Part shown: one piece after another, positions 1 through 8,895 of the stretch | Layout of the letters: each line of letters opens with the position of its first letter | Position numbering within the stretch: the stretch's first letter is position 1 | Source of the DNA: Brucella pseudogrignonensis | GTDB lineage: Bacteria; Pseudomonadota; Alphaproteobacteria; Rhizobiales; Rhizobiaceae | Length of the DNA stretch: 64,000 bases | Assembly: GCF_032190615.1 (NCBI RefSeq) | Contig: NZ_JAVLAT010000001.1 | Location: forward strand, 1,496,501 to 1,560,500 | Reading direction: 5' to 3' | Notes under the pieces: model-generated | The model's input: only the letters and a program-made list of their open reading frames with translations | Database searches by the model: none | What the model was told of the DNA's origin: nothing | Position numbers and translations under genes: made by a program

Positions 1-105
1 GGCTGGATACTGATTGATCAGCGTATCCAGAAAAGCGAGCTGAAGCGGATTGAGGCGAAGGGCGTGCGCCGCCGTTCAGACAAAGCATCCGGTTCTGCAC
101 AATGA
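1..105 (+). CDS. ccmD: CcmD heme exporter subunit, C-terminal part (partial)
   Basis: The reading frame is open from the first base of the window and ends in a TGA that overlaps the ATG of the next gene (ATGA). The 34 visible residues begin with the end of a hydrophobic stretch and continue as a basic, charged tail, as in CcmD, the small membrane protein of the CcmABC heme-handling machinery. The call rests mostly on position directly before ccmG. The start lies outside the window. Confidence 0.7.
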   Translation, partial: GWILIDQRIQKSELKRIEAKGVRRRSDKASGSAQ

Positions 106-686
106 CTGAAGCGACAAAGAAACGCGCAACCTGGGTTGCGCTGCTGCCGTTGATAATTTTCGTCGGTCTTGCTGCAATTTTTGCGGTGCAGCTTTTATCC
201 GGCAAAGACAACACGACCATTCCGTCCGCACTGATCGGCAAGGATGCCCCACAAACCAATCTCCCGCCCGTGGAAGGTCTTTTGCAGGACGGCACACCTG
301 TGCCGGGCCTTAACAGTGAAGACTTCAAGGGCAAGCTCACACTGGTCAATGTGTGGGGATCATGGTGCGTTCCATGTCGTCAGGAGCATCCGATGTTGAT
401 GGAAATCGCCAAGGACAAGCGCATCCGGGTGGTGGGCCTGAATTACAAGGATCAGCCCGAAAACGCTCGCCGTTTCTTGGGCGATCTCGGCAATCCATTT
501 GCCGCAGTCGGCGCCGACCGCGCCGGACGCTCAGCTATTGAATGGGGCGTCTACGGCGTACCTGAAACCTTCCTCGTCAATGCCGAAGGAAAGATCGTCT
601 ACAAGCATGTCGGGCCATTCACGCCGGAGTCGGTCAAGAATGACCTGATGCCTGCGGTGGTAAAAGCATTAAATAATACGCATTAA
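102..686 (+). CDS. ccmG: CcmG/DsbE/CycY periplasmic thiol:disulfide oxidoreductase
   Basis: This is a 194-residue membrane-anchored thioredoxin-fold protein. After a short basic N-terminus there is one membrane segment (about residues 11-32). The thioredoxin domain carries the WCVPC active site with cysteines at 89 and 92, and a YGVPET cis-proline segment near residue 150. In this family the protein reduces apocytochrome c cysteines so that heme can be attached. The start overlaps the ccmD stop, which implies translational coupling in a ccm operon. The length is normal for the family. Confidence 0.93.
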   Translation: MTEATKKRATWVALLPLIIFVGLAAIFAVQLLSGKDNTTIPSALIGKDAPQTNLPPVEGLLQDGTPVPGLNSEDFKGKLTLVNVWGSWCVPCRQEHPMLMEIAKDKRIRVVGLNYKDQPENARRFLGDLGNPFAAVGADRAGRSAIEWGVYGVPETFLVNAEGKIVYKHVGPFTPESVKNDLMPAVVKALNNTH

Positions 687-786
687 ATAAATTTGTATTT
701 TGAAATTCTGTATTATGTAACAGTTTTATTGCGTTGATTTTTTATTATATTTCATTTTGTTATTTATAATAAAAAGGTCAATTGTT
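687..786 (+). other. AT-rich intergenic stretch
   Basis: The base composition becomes strongly AT-rich right after ccmG and stays so through the next gene, unlike the rest of the window. An AAAAAGGT sequence about 8 bases before the ATG at 787 is a good ribosome binding site. I see no clear ccm terminator. Confidence 0.5.
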
Positions 787-1611
787 ATGAATGTTTTCAA
801 GTATGCGTTTACAATATTCTTTTTTTCGATGGCAGGTATGTCTTACGGATCTAATAATATTTATGGTTATTTTCCTCCAAACGATCACGGAAATTATATA
901 AATTTGAATTATTTTTACAATACACAAGCTCCTGAGAGTAATTTACTTATTATTGAAAGTCGCTTTAAATTTGACAAAATTGACGTATCTCCACGTTGAA
1001 CAAGGTTTGTTGCAACGCAGTTTTATCTATCTTCAAACTTGCCTGGTGTAAGTGGCGGAGGGGCGATGTATATGGGAGTAAATCCTACTCAGAAATCGCA
1101 AAACTACCCCGGTCAGGTTCACTTTTCCTACTTTGGAAATAGCGAAGGAACCACGATGAGTAAGAACTGTAACAAAGGCGCGGATAATGGCGATGGAATT
1201 TCTTGCGCAATTAATTTGCATACGAACGAAGGTTACACGTATAAATTGAATAGTATTGTTTGGGAAAATTCTCAATCAAATACAATTGTTACTGGTTTAG
1301 TCGAAGTTTTCGATGAGAAAGGGGTTAGTTTAGTTAAAAAAACAATTGGAGAGATTTCATTTCCTCAGGGTGGCTTACTGCTTTCGAGCCCTATCACGTG
1401 GGTCGAAGGAACAGCAGATCCTTGTGATCAAGTATCCGATACAAAAATTACATTTTATCCATTGAGTGTAAGGAATGTAAACGATAAGTTTGGTAACAAA
1501 GGAACTTATCAACTTGCTATGAAAGATCCAGTTAACAATGCATGCGGCGTAAAAACTTGGGCCGCGCCTGACGGTATTGGCACGACTATGGAATATCCTG
1601 CAACCCGATAA
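787..1611 (+). pseudogene. Exported DUF3472-like protein interrupted by an in-frame TGA
   Basis: Two open stretches lie in the same frame (787-996 and 1000-1611), separated only by TGA at 997-999. Read through, they give a 274-codon protein with a signal peptide (hydrophobic core about residues 5-20), a beta-rich body with GYFPPNDHGNY near the start, and a C-terminal part with paired cysteines. The order of features resembles secreted DUF3472 domain proteins; this is from memory and only moderate. A single change TGG to TGA would explain the stop. The locus is AT-rich compared with its neighbours, which suggests horizontal transfer. It may be a pseudogene, a sequencing error, or a true 70-residue product. 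Confidence 0.6.
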
Positions 1612-1620
1612 CACGATCAG

Positions 1621-1648
1621 AAGTAAAGGGCTATCTTGCCCTTTACTT
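1621..1648. terminator. Convergent hairpin between the exported-protein gene and ilvD
   Basis: A perfect 11-bp inverted repeat (AAGTAAAGGGC / GCCCTTTACTT) with a 6-base loop sits between two converging genes. There is only a weak T-rich stretch on the plus side, so termination strength is uncertain. Confidence 0.65.
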
Positions 1649-1657
1649 CACCTTTAT

Positions 1658-3493
1658 TCAATCAGGCAGTTTCCGCACTGCACCCTTGGCAGCACTGGTT
1701 GCCATGGAAGCGTAGGCTTTCAGGGCCGTTGAAATCTTGCGCTTGCGCTGTTCCAGTGGCTTCCAGCCTGTTTCATTCTGCTCGGCACGGCGTTGGGCCA
1801 GCGTTGCATCATCAACAGCCAGATGGATCGTGCGGTTTGGAATATCGATATCGATGATATCGCCTTCACGCACCAGACCGATCGTGCCGCCTTCAGCTGC
1901 TTCCGGCGAAACGTGACCAATCGAAAGACCCGATGAGCCACCCGAGAAACGTCCGTCGGTGATCAGCGCGCAAGCCTTACCCAGACCCTTCGACTTGAGG
2001 TAGCTGGTCGGATAGAGCATTTCCTGCATACCTGGACCGCCACGCGGACCTTCATAGCGGATCAGCACAATGTCGCCAGCCTTGATCTTGCCGTTCAGAA
2101 TGCCGAGCACGGCCGTGTCCTGGCTTTCAAAAATGCGGGCAGGGCCGGAGAATTTCAGGATGGAATCATCCACGCCTGCCGTCTTCACGATGCAGCCATC
2201 TTCTGCGAGATTGCCGTAAAGAACCGCCAGACCACCATCCTGACTAAACGCATGTTCTTTCGAGCGGATAACGCCCGTTTCACGGTTCGTATCAACGCTG
2301 TCAAAGCGGCGTTCCTGAGAGAAGGCCACCTGTGTGGGTACTCCGCCCGGTGCAGCCGAATAGAACTTATGCACCATTTCGCTGTTGGTACGGGTCACGT
2401 CCCAATGATCAAGCGCCTTGCCCATGCTTTCGCTGTGCACGGTTGGCAGGTCAGTATTGATCAGGCCTGCCTTGTCGAGCTGGCCGAGAATGCCCATGAT
2501 GCCGCCGGCACGATGGACGTCTTCCATGTGAACTGTGTTGTTGGCGGGTGCGACCTTGCACAGAACCGGTACACGACGCGACAGGCGATCAATGTCCGCC
2601 ATGGTAAAGTCGATTTCAGCTTCCTGTGCAGCAGCAAGAAGATGCAGAACCGTGTTGGTCGATCCGCCCATGGCAATATCGAGTGTCATGGCGTTTTCAA
2701 ATGCCGGGAAGCTTGCGATCGAGCGTGGTAGCACGCTTTCATCGTTCTGCTCATAATAACGGCGCGCAAGATCGACAACCAGATGACCAGCTTCGACAAA
2801 GAGACGCTTGCGGTCGGCATGCGTTGCGAGCGTTGACCCGTTGCCCGGTAACGACAGACCAAGCGCTTCGGTCAGGCAGTTCATCGAGTTGGCTGTGAAC
2901 ATGCCTGAGCACGAACCGCAGGTCGGGCAGGCGGAGCGTTCAATCGCCTTGACTTGATCGTCTGTATAATGATCGTCAGCCGCTGCAACCATAGCATCCA
3001 CGAGATCGAGCTTCTTGACCTGATCGTCCCAGATAACCTTACCGGCTTCCATCGGGCCGCCCGACACGAAAACCACCGGGATATTAAGACGCAGCGATGC
3101 CATCAGCATGCCGGGCGTGATCTTGTCACAGTTGGAAATGCAGACCATCGCATCGGCACAATGGGCATTGACCATATATTCGACCGAGTCGGCGATCAAT
3201 TCACGCGATGGTAGCGAATAGAGCATGCCGTCATGGCCCATCGCGATACCGTCATCGACTGCAATGGTGTTGAATTCCTTGGCCACGCCACCCGCGCTTT
3301 CGATTTCGCGCGCGACAAGCTGGCCCAAGTCTTTCAGATGCACATGGCCCGGTACAAACTGCGTGAATGAGTTCACCACAGCAATAATCGGCTTGCCAAA
3401 ATCCTCATCTTTCATGCCGGTGGCGCGCCATAGGCCGCGCGCGCCAGCCATATTGCGGCCGTGGGTGGTAGTACGCGAACGATAAGGAGGCAT
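1658..3493 (-). CDS. ilvD: Dihydroxy-acid dehydratase
   Basis: This 611-residue enzyme dehydrates 2,3-dihydroxy-isovalerate and 2,3-dihydroxy-3-methylvalerate in valine, isoleucine and leucine/pantothenate synthesis. It shows the family's cluster-binding cysteines in [10 protein letters not shown] and in [18 protein letters not shown], and the C-terminal [11 protein letters not shown] motif. The ATG at 3493 is preferred over an in-frame TTG six bases upstream because AAAAGG lies 7 bases before it and the family usually starts MPPYRSR. It is a monocistronic gene of standard length. Confidence 0.96.
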   Translation of the reverse strand: MPPYRSRTTTHGRNMAGARGLWRATGMKDEDFGKPIIAVVNSFTQFVPGHVHLKDLGQLVAREIESAGGVAKEFNTIAVDDGIAMGHDGMLYSLPSRELIADSVEYMVNAHCADAMVCISNCDKITPGMLMASLRLNIPVVFVSGGPMEAGKVIWDDQVKKLDLVDAMVAAADDHYTDDQVKAIERSACPTCGSCSGMFTANSMNCLTEALGLSLPGNGSTLATHADRKRLFVEAGHLVVDLARRYYEQNDESVLPRSIASFPAFENAMTLDIAMGGSTNTVLHLLAAAQEAEIDFTMADIDRLSRRVPVLCKVAPANNTVHMEDVHRAGGIMGILGQLDKAGLINTDLPTVHSESMGKALDHWDVTRTNSEMVHKFYSAAPGGVPTQVAFSQERRFDSVDTNRETGVIRSKEHAFSQDGGLAVLYGNLAEDGCIVKTAGVDDSILKFSGPARIFESQDTAVLGILNGKIKAGDIVLIRYEGPRGGPGMQEMLYPTSYLKSKGLGKACALITDGRFSGGSSGLSIGHVSPEAAEGGTIGLVREGDIIDIDIPNRTIHLAVDDATLAQRRAEQNETGWKPLEQRKRKISTALKAYASMATSAAKGAVRKLPD

Positions 3494-3724
3494 TTTCAAA
3501 CCTTTTAGGAACTGTTCTAACTTTCAAGTCGGTATGACAGAACCTTTTCCGCAGAGCAAAGCGCAAATTGCCCCAGAGACTGCACTGGCGCACTATTTTG
3601 AAGGCACGTTGCATTCCACGGAAGATTCAGGCGCGCAATGAAAATTGCAGACACCGACGCAGTTAATCTAACATAAAATTGATATAATGCAAAAGATTTA
3701 AAGCTTTAAACGTAAGGAAATTTC
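3494..3724. other. Intergenic region between ilvD and the J-domain-like gene
   Basis: This stretch holds the ilvD upstream region (leader transcribed leftwards) and the 3' end of the next minus-strand gene. I see no convincing terminator, small ORF or attenuator peptide rich in branched-chain amino acids in it. Confidence 0.4.
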
Positions 3725-4165
3725 TTAAAGCTCATTTGGTGCAAAGGCCATGGCATCATCGAGCAGCGCATTTGCGGTTTTCATCCGCTGTTCCGCAGCC
3801 AGACGAAACTCTTGCGGCAAGCGGTCAGGGTGGTTCTGTGCTGCAAAACTGCGTCTCAAGCGTTGTAGCTCAATACGCTTCATGTTGGAATGAAGACCGA
3901 GCTCTGCGCTTATCTGTGATGAGGACTGATGTTTCATACGCTGTGTGAGTTCGACATTTTGTTGATCGGGAGCGACAGCGTTATGGATAGTGTTTTCGAC
4001 ATCAAACAGATCAGGGCGCCCCGAAGATGCGTTCAAAGGATTCAAATCAGCTGCAAATATCGCTGAAGCACACCTTGCCTGGGTGTCACGTGATAACGCG
4101 TCCTCAATCTCAGCTGGCTCTGTCTGTTTAAGAACAGTCGCGAAGTCGGGAAAAAGACCACGCAT
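3725..4165 (-). CDS. Small protein with a C-terminal J-domain-like segment
   Basis: This 146-residue protein has no clear similarity in its first 80 residues. Residues about 84-139 look like the core of a DnaJ J-domain: a short helix, a basic helix (LQRLRRSFAAQ), the HPD tripeptide at 112-114, and a following helix (AEQRMKTANALLDDAM). The last J-domain helix is missing or very short, and there are no G/F or zinc-finger regions. Its ATG overlaps the stop of the upstream response regulator (TAATG), so the two are probably made together. By analogy it could stimulate an Hsp70 on a specific client; that function is inference. Confidence 0.75.
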   Translation of the reverse strand: MRGLFPDFATVLKQTEPAEIEDALSRDTQARCASAIFAADLNPLNASSGRPDLFDVENTIHNAVAPDQQNVELTQRMKHQSSSQISAELGLHSNMKRIELQRLRRSFAAQNHPDRLPQEFRLAAEQRMKTANALLDDAMAFAPNEL

Positions 4166-4548
4166 TACAGACGTTGAGCCATTTGAGGTGATAAGGCCGA
4201 CGCCAACGCACGCGTCAACACATATGGCGGTACTGGCTTATGAAAAACAGGTACTTCGGGATACCGCGACGAGAGATGTGGCGGAAATCCACCACCGGTG
4301 TGAATAACGACGAAAACGTTGCGGCTCTTCAACCTGTCAAGAATAGGTTCAAGATCACCGTCGGCCAAATTTACATCAAGAATTGCAGCATCAACATCTT
4401 GTTTGTTGATAAGATCAATTGCCTGTTTAACTGTGCCTACGGGGCCGACAACAGTGCCGTTGGCATCTTCCACAGTAGCGGCTACGTCAAGAGCGACGAA
4501 AATTTCGTCCTCAACGACCAGTATCCGCCTTTGTTCGAGATTGTCCAT
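4165..4548 (-). CDS. Single-domain response regulator
   Basis: This 127-residue protein is a CheY-like receiver with no output domain. Expected residues are present: acidic pair E13/D14, phospho-acceptor D58 in ILDVN, T84 and K104 in FHKPV. The sequence after beta-4 (IHTGGGFP) is a looser version of the FATGUY-type motif of stress-linked single-domain receivers in alphaproteobacteria. A GGAAAG ribosome site lies 3 bases before the ATG. The downstream gene is translationally coupled. An EcfG-like promoter is possible upstream. The partner kinase is not in the window. Confidence 0.88.
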   Translation of the reverse strand: MDNLEQRRILVVEDEIFVALDVAATVEDANGTVVGPVGTVKQAIDLINKQDVDAAILDVNLADGDLEPILDRLKSRNVFVVIHTGGGFPPHLSSRYPEVPVFHKPVPPYVLTRALASALSPQMAQRL

Positions 4549-4614
4549 CGTCTTTCCAATGTCGCTTTCTGTTTAGTTTTCAGTAAACCCGTTTGCGCGG
4601 GCTATCACAGAAAC

Positions 4615-4640
4615 AATGCGCAAGGACACAGGGAGGTTCC
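4615..4640 (-). promoter_or_regulatory. Possible EcfG-type (general stress) promoter, one mismatch
   Basis: On the minus strand GGAAC (4640-4636) is followed after 17 bases by CATT (4618-4615), against the alphaproteobacterial EcfG consensus GGAAC-N16/17-CGTT. It is 67 bases upstream of the response regulator start. The one mismatch in the -10 makes this tentative. Confidence 0.35.
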
Positions 4641-4742
4641 CTGAGCAAAAAGTATAACCCTTGAATGGTGAATCAAATCTTTACTGCGCGCGATGCTGAC
4701 GATCTGTCATTTATACAAATCGCCAAAGCTTGCTTCGTAGCG

Positions 4743-4979
4743 CTAAAACGCTGTGAAGGTGAGTGTGGTGAGCGAGCGCACAATGTGCGGAATATTCAAC
4801 ACATTTTCATTGATGAACTTGCCGATATCGTCGCCTTCTTTCACATAAATTTTTGCCAGAAGATCATACTCTCCGCTGGTGGAATAAAGCTCTGATACGA
4901 TCTCACGCTTATACAAAATATCTGCAACGTCATATGTCTTGCCAGGCGCGCATTGCAATTGCAGGAACACAGGTTTCAT
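4743..4979 (-). CDS. Stand-alone Lrp/AsnC ligand-binding (RAM) domain protein
   Basis: This 78-residue protein consists only of the alpha-beta ligand-sensing domain of Lrp/AsnC regulators, with no helix-turn-helix. The start at 4979 is supported by AAGGAAGAAAT directly before the ATG; a longer in-frame extension exists but has no such site. Such stand-alone domains form oligomers and bind amino acids or partner with full Lrp proteins. The typical GEYDLLAKIYV strand is seen in the middle. It is a single gene and the ligand is unknown. Confidence 0.82.
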   Translation of the reverse strand: MKPVFLQLQCAPGKTYDVADILYKREIVSELYSTSGEYDLLAKIYVKEGDDIGKFINENVLNIPHIVRSLTTLTFTAF

Positions 4980-5176
4980 ATTTCTTCCTTTCGCCAACGG
5001 CCAGCCAAGATCGACCAGCATTGTTGGCTCGTTATCTCGACTGGTTTCAAGCATGGCCATATAGCTTAAATTAAGTGCGTTTGATAGTTTTCAGCTTGCT
5101 GGTTGATTTACTGAATTGTGTTTTTAACCGATGAGAGAGATAAGATTTTATGGATGTCGAGATAAGAAAATAATTG

Positions 5177-6295
5177 ATGCTTTATGTACTGCCAGCCGTT
5201 CTTATTGTTTTTTCATTGGCCTTTGTCATCGTTTGGGGCATCGATAGACGGCGCACTTATCTGTTGTGGTGCGCCCTGTGCTTTTCCTTCATCGGTTTAG
5301 CTATGCTTTCACAGCTGGTTGATATTCCGGCTGATGATGCCTTCAACACAATGTTGACAGCGACCATCTATGTCTTGGGTATCTTGGCAGGCGGACATGG
5401 TATTCTTCAGAGATCTGGCCTCCGCATTCCTTTTTGGTTCTGCAGTGCCAGTCTCGTTTGTATTTTTAGTGGCGTCGTCTATTTCCTATATGTCTCACCG
5501 AGCCTGATTGGCCGGGTATATGTTGTTAATTTTGGTCTTGCTTTCATGATCTTGACGATCGTGTGGTTTTTGAGACGTCTAATAAAGGGAACGACTGCCG
5601 ATAGAGTGACGCTCGGCATGCTCCTCCTCGTTGCTTTACAGTTTTTCCCACGGACTTTGCTGACAGCTCATTCTGTTTCCGGTGAAACGGCAATCGATTT
5701 TGCCTTTACGCCGTTTTGGCAATGGACTGTATTTTCAACAGCAGTTGCATCGCTGATCGCCGGATTGGTGTTGTTCGCGGCCGTTGGTGCTGATCGCTTG
5801 AGCGAACTCGCGCATGAACGCGACAGTGATCCGCTAACAGGTCTGCTCAATCGTCGCGGGTTTGAAGAGCGTATGCGGGCGGCCGAGCGCAGCAATCTTT
5901 CCGGGTGGATTGTTGCTTGTGACATTGATCATTTTAAAACGATCAACGATCTCCATGGCCATGCAGTGGGCGATGCTGTGTTGAAAGAGTTTTCAGATAT
6001 TCTTCAATCTTATTCTGGTGATCGCAATTTAACGGCGCGTATCGGAGGTGAAGAGTTTATTCTTTATCTCGACGATATGCCTTCCGATGAAGCCTTAGCT
6101 CTGGTGGAGACAATTCGCGAAACTGTGAATAATCGACAATTTGCGCGTTTGTCGGCAGATGAGCGTGTTACGTGTAGCTTCGGCGCTGCTAAGCTCGACA
6201 GTCAGGGGCATTTCTGGAAGACGGTCGAAGCGGCGGACAAGATTTTGTATGCTGCCAAGGAAGCAGGAAGGAACCGAACGTTCTTTGGACCATGA
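5177..6295 (+). CDS. Membrane-bound diguanylate cyclase (GGDEF)
   Basis: This 372-residue protein has about six or seven hydrophobic segments in its first 200 residues and then a GGDEF domain. The active site reads GGEEF (about residues 290-294), a catalytically competent variant, preceded by DPLTGLLNRRGFEERM and CDIDHFKTINDLHGHAVGD. It should make cyclic di-GMP from GTP at the inner membrane. No RxxD inhibitory site is evident immediately before GGEEF. There is no EAL domain. The ATG at 5177 is chosen over a TTG one codon earlier; the ribosome site is weak. Confidence 0.9.
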   Translation: MLYVLPAVLIVFSLAFVIVWGIDRRRTYLLWCALCFSFIGLAMLSQLVDIPADDAFNTMLTATIYVLGILAGGHGILQRSGLRIPFWFCSASLVCIFSGVVYFLYVSPSLIGRVYVVNFGLAFMILTIVWFLRRLIKGTTADRVTLGMLLLVALQFFPRTLLTAHSVSGETAIDFAFTPFWQWTVFSTAVASLIAGLVLFAAVGADRLSELAHERDSDPLTGLLNRRGFEERMRAAERSNLSGWIVACDIDHFKTINDLHGHAVGDAVLKEFSDILQSYSGDRNLTARIGGEEFILYLDDMPSDEALALVETIRETVNNRQFARLSADERVTCSFGAAKLDSQGHFWKTVEAADKILYAAKEAGRNRTFFGP

Positions 6296-6537
6296 TACTG
6301 TTTAATGTACTAAGTAATTTATTGATAAAAGTTTTTTCGATAACAATGATGTGAGTGTCGACGAAGACCCACAAAAATATGCTAGTATGGCGAACGCAAA
6401 ATTCGTATCATTTTGAAGCAGTTCTCTGAGCGAATTTCGGGTTCGAAGCCATACTCGTAAACTTGTGAATCCCGTGTGGTTTACGGATTTGTAGCATACC
6501 CATTCAAAATTAAAAAAAGTGAGTTTCTTGGAGTCCA

Positions 6538-6969
6538 ATGAATTTTCTATCCATCTTGTTTTCCCGTTTGACCGCGACAGGTCTTTTCTCTCTCTGCACT
6601 CTATCACTCGTCGTTTCTCTCAATGCTCCCTCTGTGGCAATGACTGCGCTCGAAAAAGCGCAGCTTGAGAAGCTTGATCCTTCAACACGTCTTGAGCAGC
6701 GCTGTGATGTCGAGGCAATGGAACAGATCAGCCGTGATGTGCGAAAGTTATCGGTCGATAAGGTGCTGGCTTATGCCTTTTCTGATCCGCTTACCGGTAA
6801 AAACTCTATCAAGGCCAATGGTGCAGCCTTCCGCAGTGGCGAGCATTGGTACAAGCTCGCATTTGTCTGCAAGACTGCTGATGATCATATCAGCATCACG
6901 TCCTTCGATTATGAAATTGGCGACGAAGTTCCACAGAATCAATGGGACAAGCATTACCTCGTCCCCTGA
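6538..6969 (+). CDS. DUF930 domain exported protein
   Basis: This 143-residue protein begins with a long hydrophobic N-terminus (about residues 8-34, ending near NAPSVAM), probably a signal peptide. The mature part starts with ALEKAQLEKLDPSTRLEQRC, the hallmark of DUF930 proteins of Rhizobiales, and contains two cysteines that could form a disulfide. Function is unknown; periplasmic location is inferred. It converges with the MliC-like gene, with only 7 bases between them. Confidence 0.82.
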   Translation: MNFLSILFSRLTATGLFSLCTLSLVVSLNAPSVAMTALEKAQLEKLDPSTRLEQRCDVEAMEQISRDVRKLSVDKVLAYAFSDPLTGKNSIKANGAAFRSGEHWYKLAFVCKTADDHISITSFDYEIGDEVPQNQWDKHYLVP

Positions 6970-6976
6970 TGAGATT

Positions 6977-7351
6977 TTATTCTTCATTATTGTCTGCGCG
7001 GCAGGCTGCGAGTATCGTCACTTCCTTCGCTGAATCATCAGCTTCAAGATGCGTTAAAACAGCCTTTCCGTCTTTTTCATTCCAGCGATAGCTGTCCTGT
7101 TCATCCATAGCGACATATTTTTTCAATGCATCGTGCCATTGCAGTGCAACCATTTTTCCCTCGGCATCGAGCACTGCAAAGGCTGGCTCTTCACCGGCAT
7201 GGATATAGGTGACCGGAACGACGACACCGCGTTCACAAATATAGTCAGTTCTAAAAACTGAATCACGGCTGATCGTCTGGGCCAAAACGGGTCCGGCGGT
7301 CAGAAAAGCCGCACAAAATGCGATGATCATGTGTTGAATTTTACGTTTCAT
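6977..7351 (-). CDS. MliC/PliC-like lysozyme inhibitor domain protein
   Basis: This 124-residue exported protein has a signal peptide (MKRKIQH..., ending near VLAQ) and a small beta domain with YICERGVVVPVTY near the start, the pattern of the MliC/PliC C-type lysozyme inhibitor family, and a second cysteine near the C-terminus that could pair with it. There is no lipobox cysteine, so it is more like periplasmic PliC than lipoprotein MliC. The start at 7351 is chosen because GAGG lies just before it and the signal peptide follows directly. Expected role: protection of peptidoglycan from host lysozyme. Confidence 0.75.
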   Translation of the reverse strand: MKRKIQHMIIAFCAAFLTAGPVLAQTISRDSVFRTDYICERGVVVPVTYIHAGEEPAFAVLDAEGKMVALQWHDALKKYVAMDEQDSYRWNEKDGKAVLTHLEADDSAKEVTILAACRADNNEE

Positions 7352-7491
7352 GATGACCTCTGCTGTCATGTGAGTTTTATGCCAGTCGCATTGTAATATG
7401 GCGATATTTTATTGTGGTTTAAGAAAGCCGTTTCACGGTTAAGCGCACAAGTACCGAAAACCAATAAAATTAAAATTTTCAATATTCTAAT

Positions 7492-7516
7492 GGAACCGAA
7501 ATCACGGTCGCCCGTT
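7492..7516 (+). promoter_or_regulatory. EcfG-type (general stress sigma) promoter, exact consensus
   Basis: GGAAC (7492-7496), a 16-base spacer and CGTT (7513-7516) match the alphaproteobacterial EcfG consensus exactly. The next ORF is about 310 bases away, and a terminator-like hairpin follows within 75 bases, so the likely product is a short RNA rather than sbp mRNA. Confidence 0.55.
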
Positions 7517-7522
7517 GTAAGT

Positions 7523-7594
7523 CTGCTGGTCATTAGATCGGCAGGGGCCCGGAAGAAATTTGCCCCCGCAATCCCAATCCGGGTCCCACTTTTT
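7523..7594 (+). ncRNA. Candidate short stress-induced RNA
   Basis: Transcription from the EcfG-type promoter would start near 7523. GGGGCCCGG (7544-7552) pairs with CCGGGTCCC (7579-7587), nine pairs including one G-U, and is followed by ACTTTTTC, as in a Rho-independent terminator with a long loop that itself contains a C run. The product would be about 70 nt. There is no evidence of coding. Confidence 0.4.
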
Positions 7595-7824
7595 CAAGGT
7601 TGTAGTTCGATTTAAGAACACATTTCTCTTTCTTCATTCTATAAATGTTTCTTACCTCCACCCCCAACTATCGGGATGGATGGTTGGAAAATTATTCCTT
7701 ACAGTCTAGTTTGATCGCTCAGAAATTTCGTACTGCGTTTGAATAACAGAATCCTTATGGCATCCTGTGAGACATGACCTCTGATATTCTTTGCGGAATG
7801 AAACGCGGAGAGGTGGACCCGAAC

Positions 7825-8859
7825 ATGTTGAAGAAAACATCAAAATTTTCATTCGCGCTTGCAGCTTTTGTTGGCACTGTGGCGCTTGCTGGCACCATTC
7901 AGGCCAGTCATGCCGATCAGACATTGCTGAACGTATCCTATGATCCTACACGAGAACTCTATAAGGATTATAATGCGGCCTTTGCCAAACATTGGAAAGA
8001 CGAGACCGGCGAGACGGTCACGATACGGGCATCACACGGCGGCTCAGGCAAACAGGCCCGTTCCGTGATTGACGGTGTGAAGGCTGATGTGGTCACACTG
8101 GCACTGGAAAGCGATATTGACGCTATCGCCGAACATTCGGGCAAGATCGACAAGGATTGGCGCAAGCGGCTTCCTGATAATTCATCCCCTTACACGTCAA
8201 CGATTGTTTTCCTTGTCCGCAAAGGCAATCCAAAAGGCCTCAAGGATTGGGGTGATCTGGTGAAGGATGGCGTCGAGGTTATCACGCCAAATCCTAAGAC
8301 ATCCGGCGGTGCGCGCTGGAATTATCTCGCGGCATGGGCATGGGCGCATAAAGAATATGGCGGCGATGAAGCCAAGATAAAGGAATATATCGGCGAACTC
8401 TTCCGTCATGTGCCGGTGCTTGATACGGGCGCACGCGGTTCCACCACGACCTTTGTGCAGCGTCAGTTGGGCGATGTGCTGCTGGCCTGGGAAAACGAAG
8501 CCTATCTTTCCGTTGCCGAATTTGGTGACGACGCCTTTGACATCGTCGTGCCGCCGCAATCCATTTTAGCAGAACCACCCGTGGCACTCGTTGACAAGAA
8601 TGCTGATGCGAACGGGACGCGCAAGGTTGCAGAAGCTTATCTCGAATATCTCTATTCGCCGGAAGGCCAGGCGTTGGCTTCCAAGCATTTTTATCGCCCA
8701 TCCAAGCCCGATGTTGTTCCTGCTGACCAGAAGCGTGAATTCCCGCAGTTGCAGCTTGTGACGATTGATGATCCAATCTTTGGCGGATGGGCTAAGGCGC
8801 AGCCCTATCATTTTGGTGACGGCGGAACATTCGATCAGATTTATAAGCCAGCAAAATAG
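7825..8859 (+). CDS. sbp: Sulfate/thiosulfate-binding periplasmic protein
   Basis: This 344-residue solute-binding protein starts with a signal peptide ([15 protein letters not shown]..., cleaved near SHADQ). The mature part shows [25 protein letters not shown] and [18 protein letters not shown], the conserved oxyanion-binding segments of Sbp/CysP. The ATG at 7825 is preferred over an upstream in-frame ATG (7774) because GGAGAGG precedes it and it begins a clean signal peptide. It is the first gene of sbp-cysT-cysW-cysA. Sulfate or thiosulfate preference cannot be told from sequence by eye. Confidence 0.93.
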   Translation: MLKKTSKFSFALAAFVGTVALAGTIQASHADQTLLNVSYDPTRELYKDYNAAFAKHWKDETGETVTIRASHGGSGKQARSVIDGVKADVVTLALESDIDAIAEHSGKIDKDWRKRLPDNSSPYTSTIVFLVRKGNPKGLKDWGDLVKDGVEVITPNPKTSGGARWNYLAAWAWAHKEYGGDEAKIKEYIGELFRHVPVLDTGARGSTTTFVQRQLGDVLLAWENEAYLSVAEFGDDAFDIVVPPQSILAEPPVALVDKNADANGTRKVAEAYLEYLYSPEGQALASKHFYRPSKPDVVPADQKREFPQLQLVTIDDPIFGGWAKAQPYHFGDGGTFDQIYKPAK

Positions 8860-8895
8860 GCAAGGTCAGTACGACCAATAAAAGGGAACATAACA

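Larger units (their letters stand above)
7352..7824. other. Long intergenic region before the sulfate transporter operon
   Basis: These 470 bases have no supported ORF. They hold an exact EcfG-type promoter match, a downstream GC-rich terminator-like hairpin (listed separately), and the upstream region of sbp. I do not recognise a SAM riboswitch or another known sulfur-responsive RNA. Confidence 0.5.

Noticed and set aside
997..999. Selenocysteine reading of the in-frame TGA
   Set aside because: No SECIS-like hairpin follows the TGA and the protein is not of a known selenoprotein family; a point mutation is simpler.
3504..3530. GGAAC-N17-CGGT on the plus strand in the ilvD upstream region
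   Set aside because: The -10 does not match the EcfG consensus, and no plus-strand gene follows.
7370..7824. Riboswitch for sulfur metabolism before sbp
   Set aside because: I found no SAM-binding or other known riboswitch core; only a hairpin assigned to the short RNA candidate.
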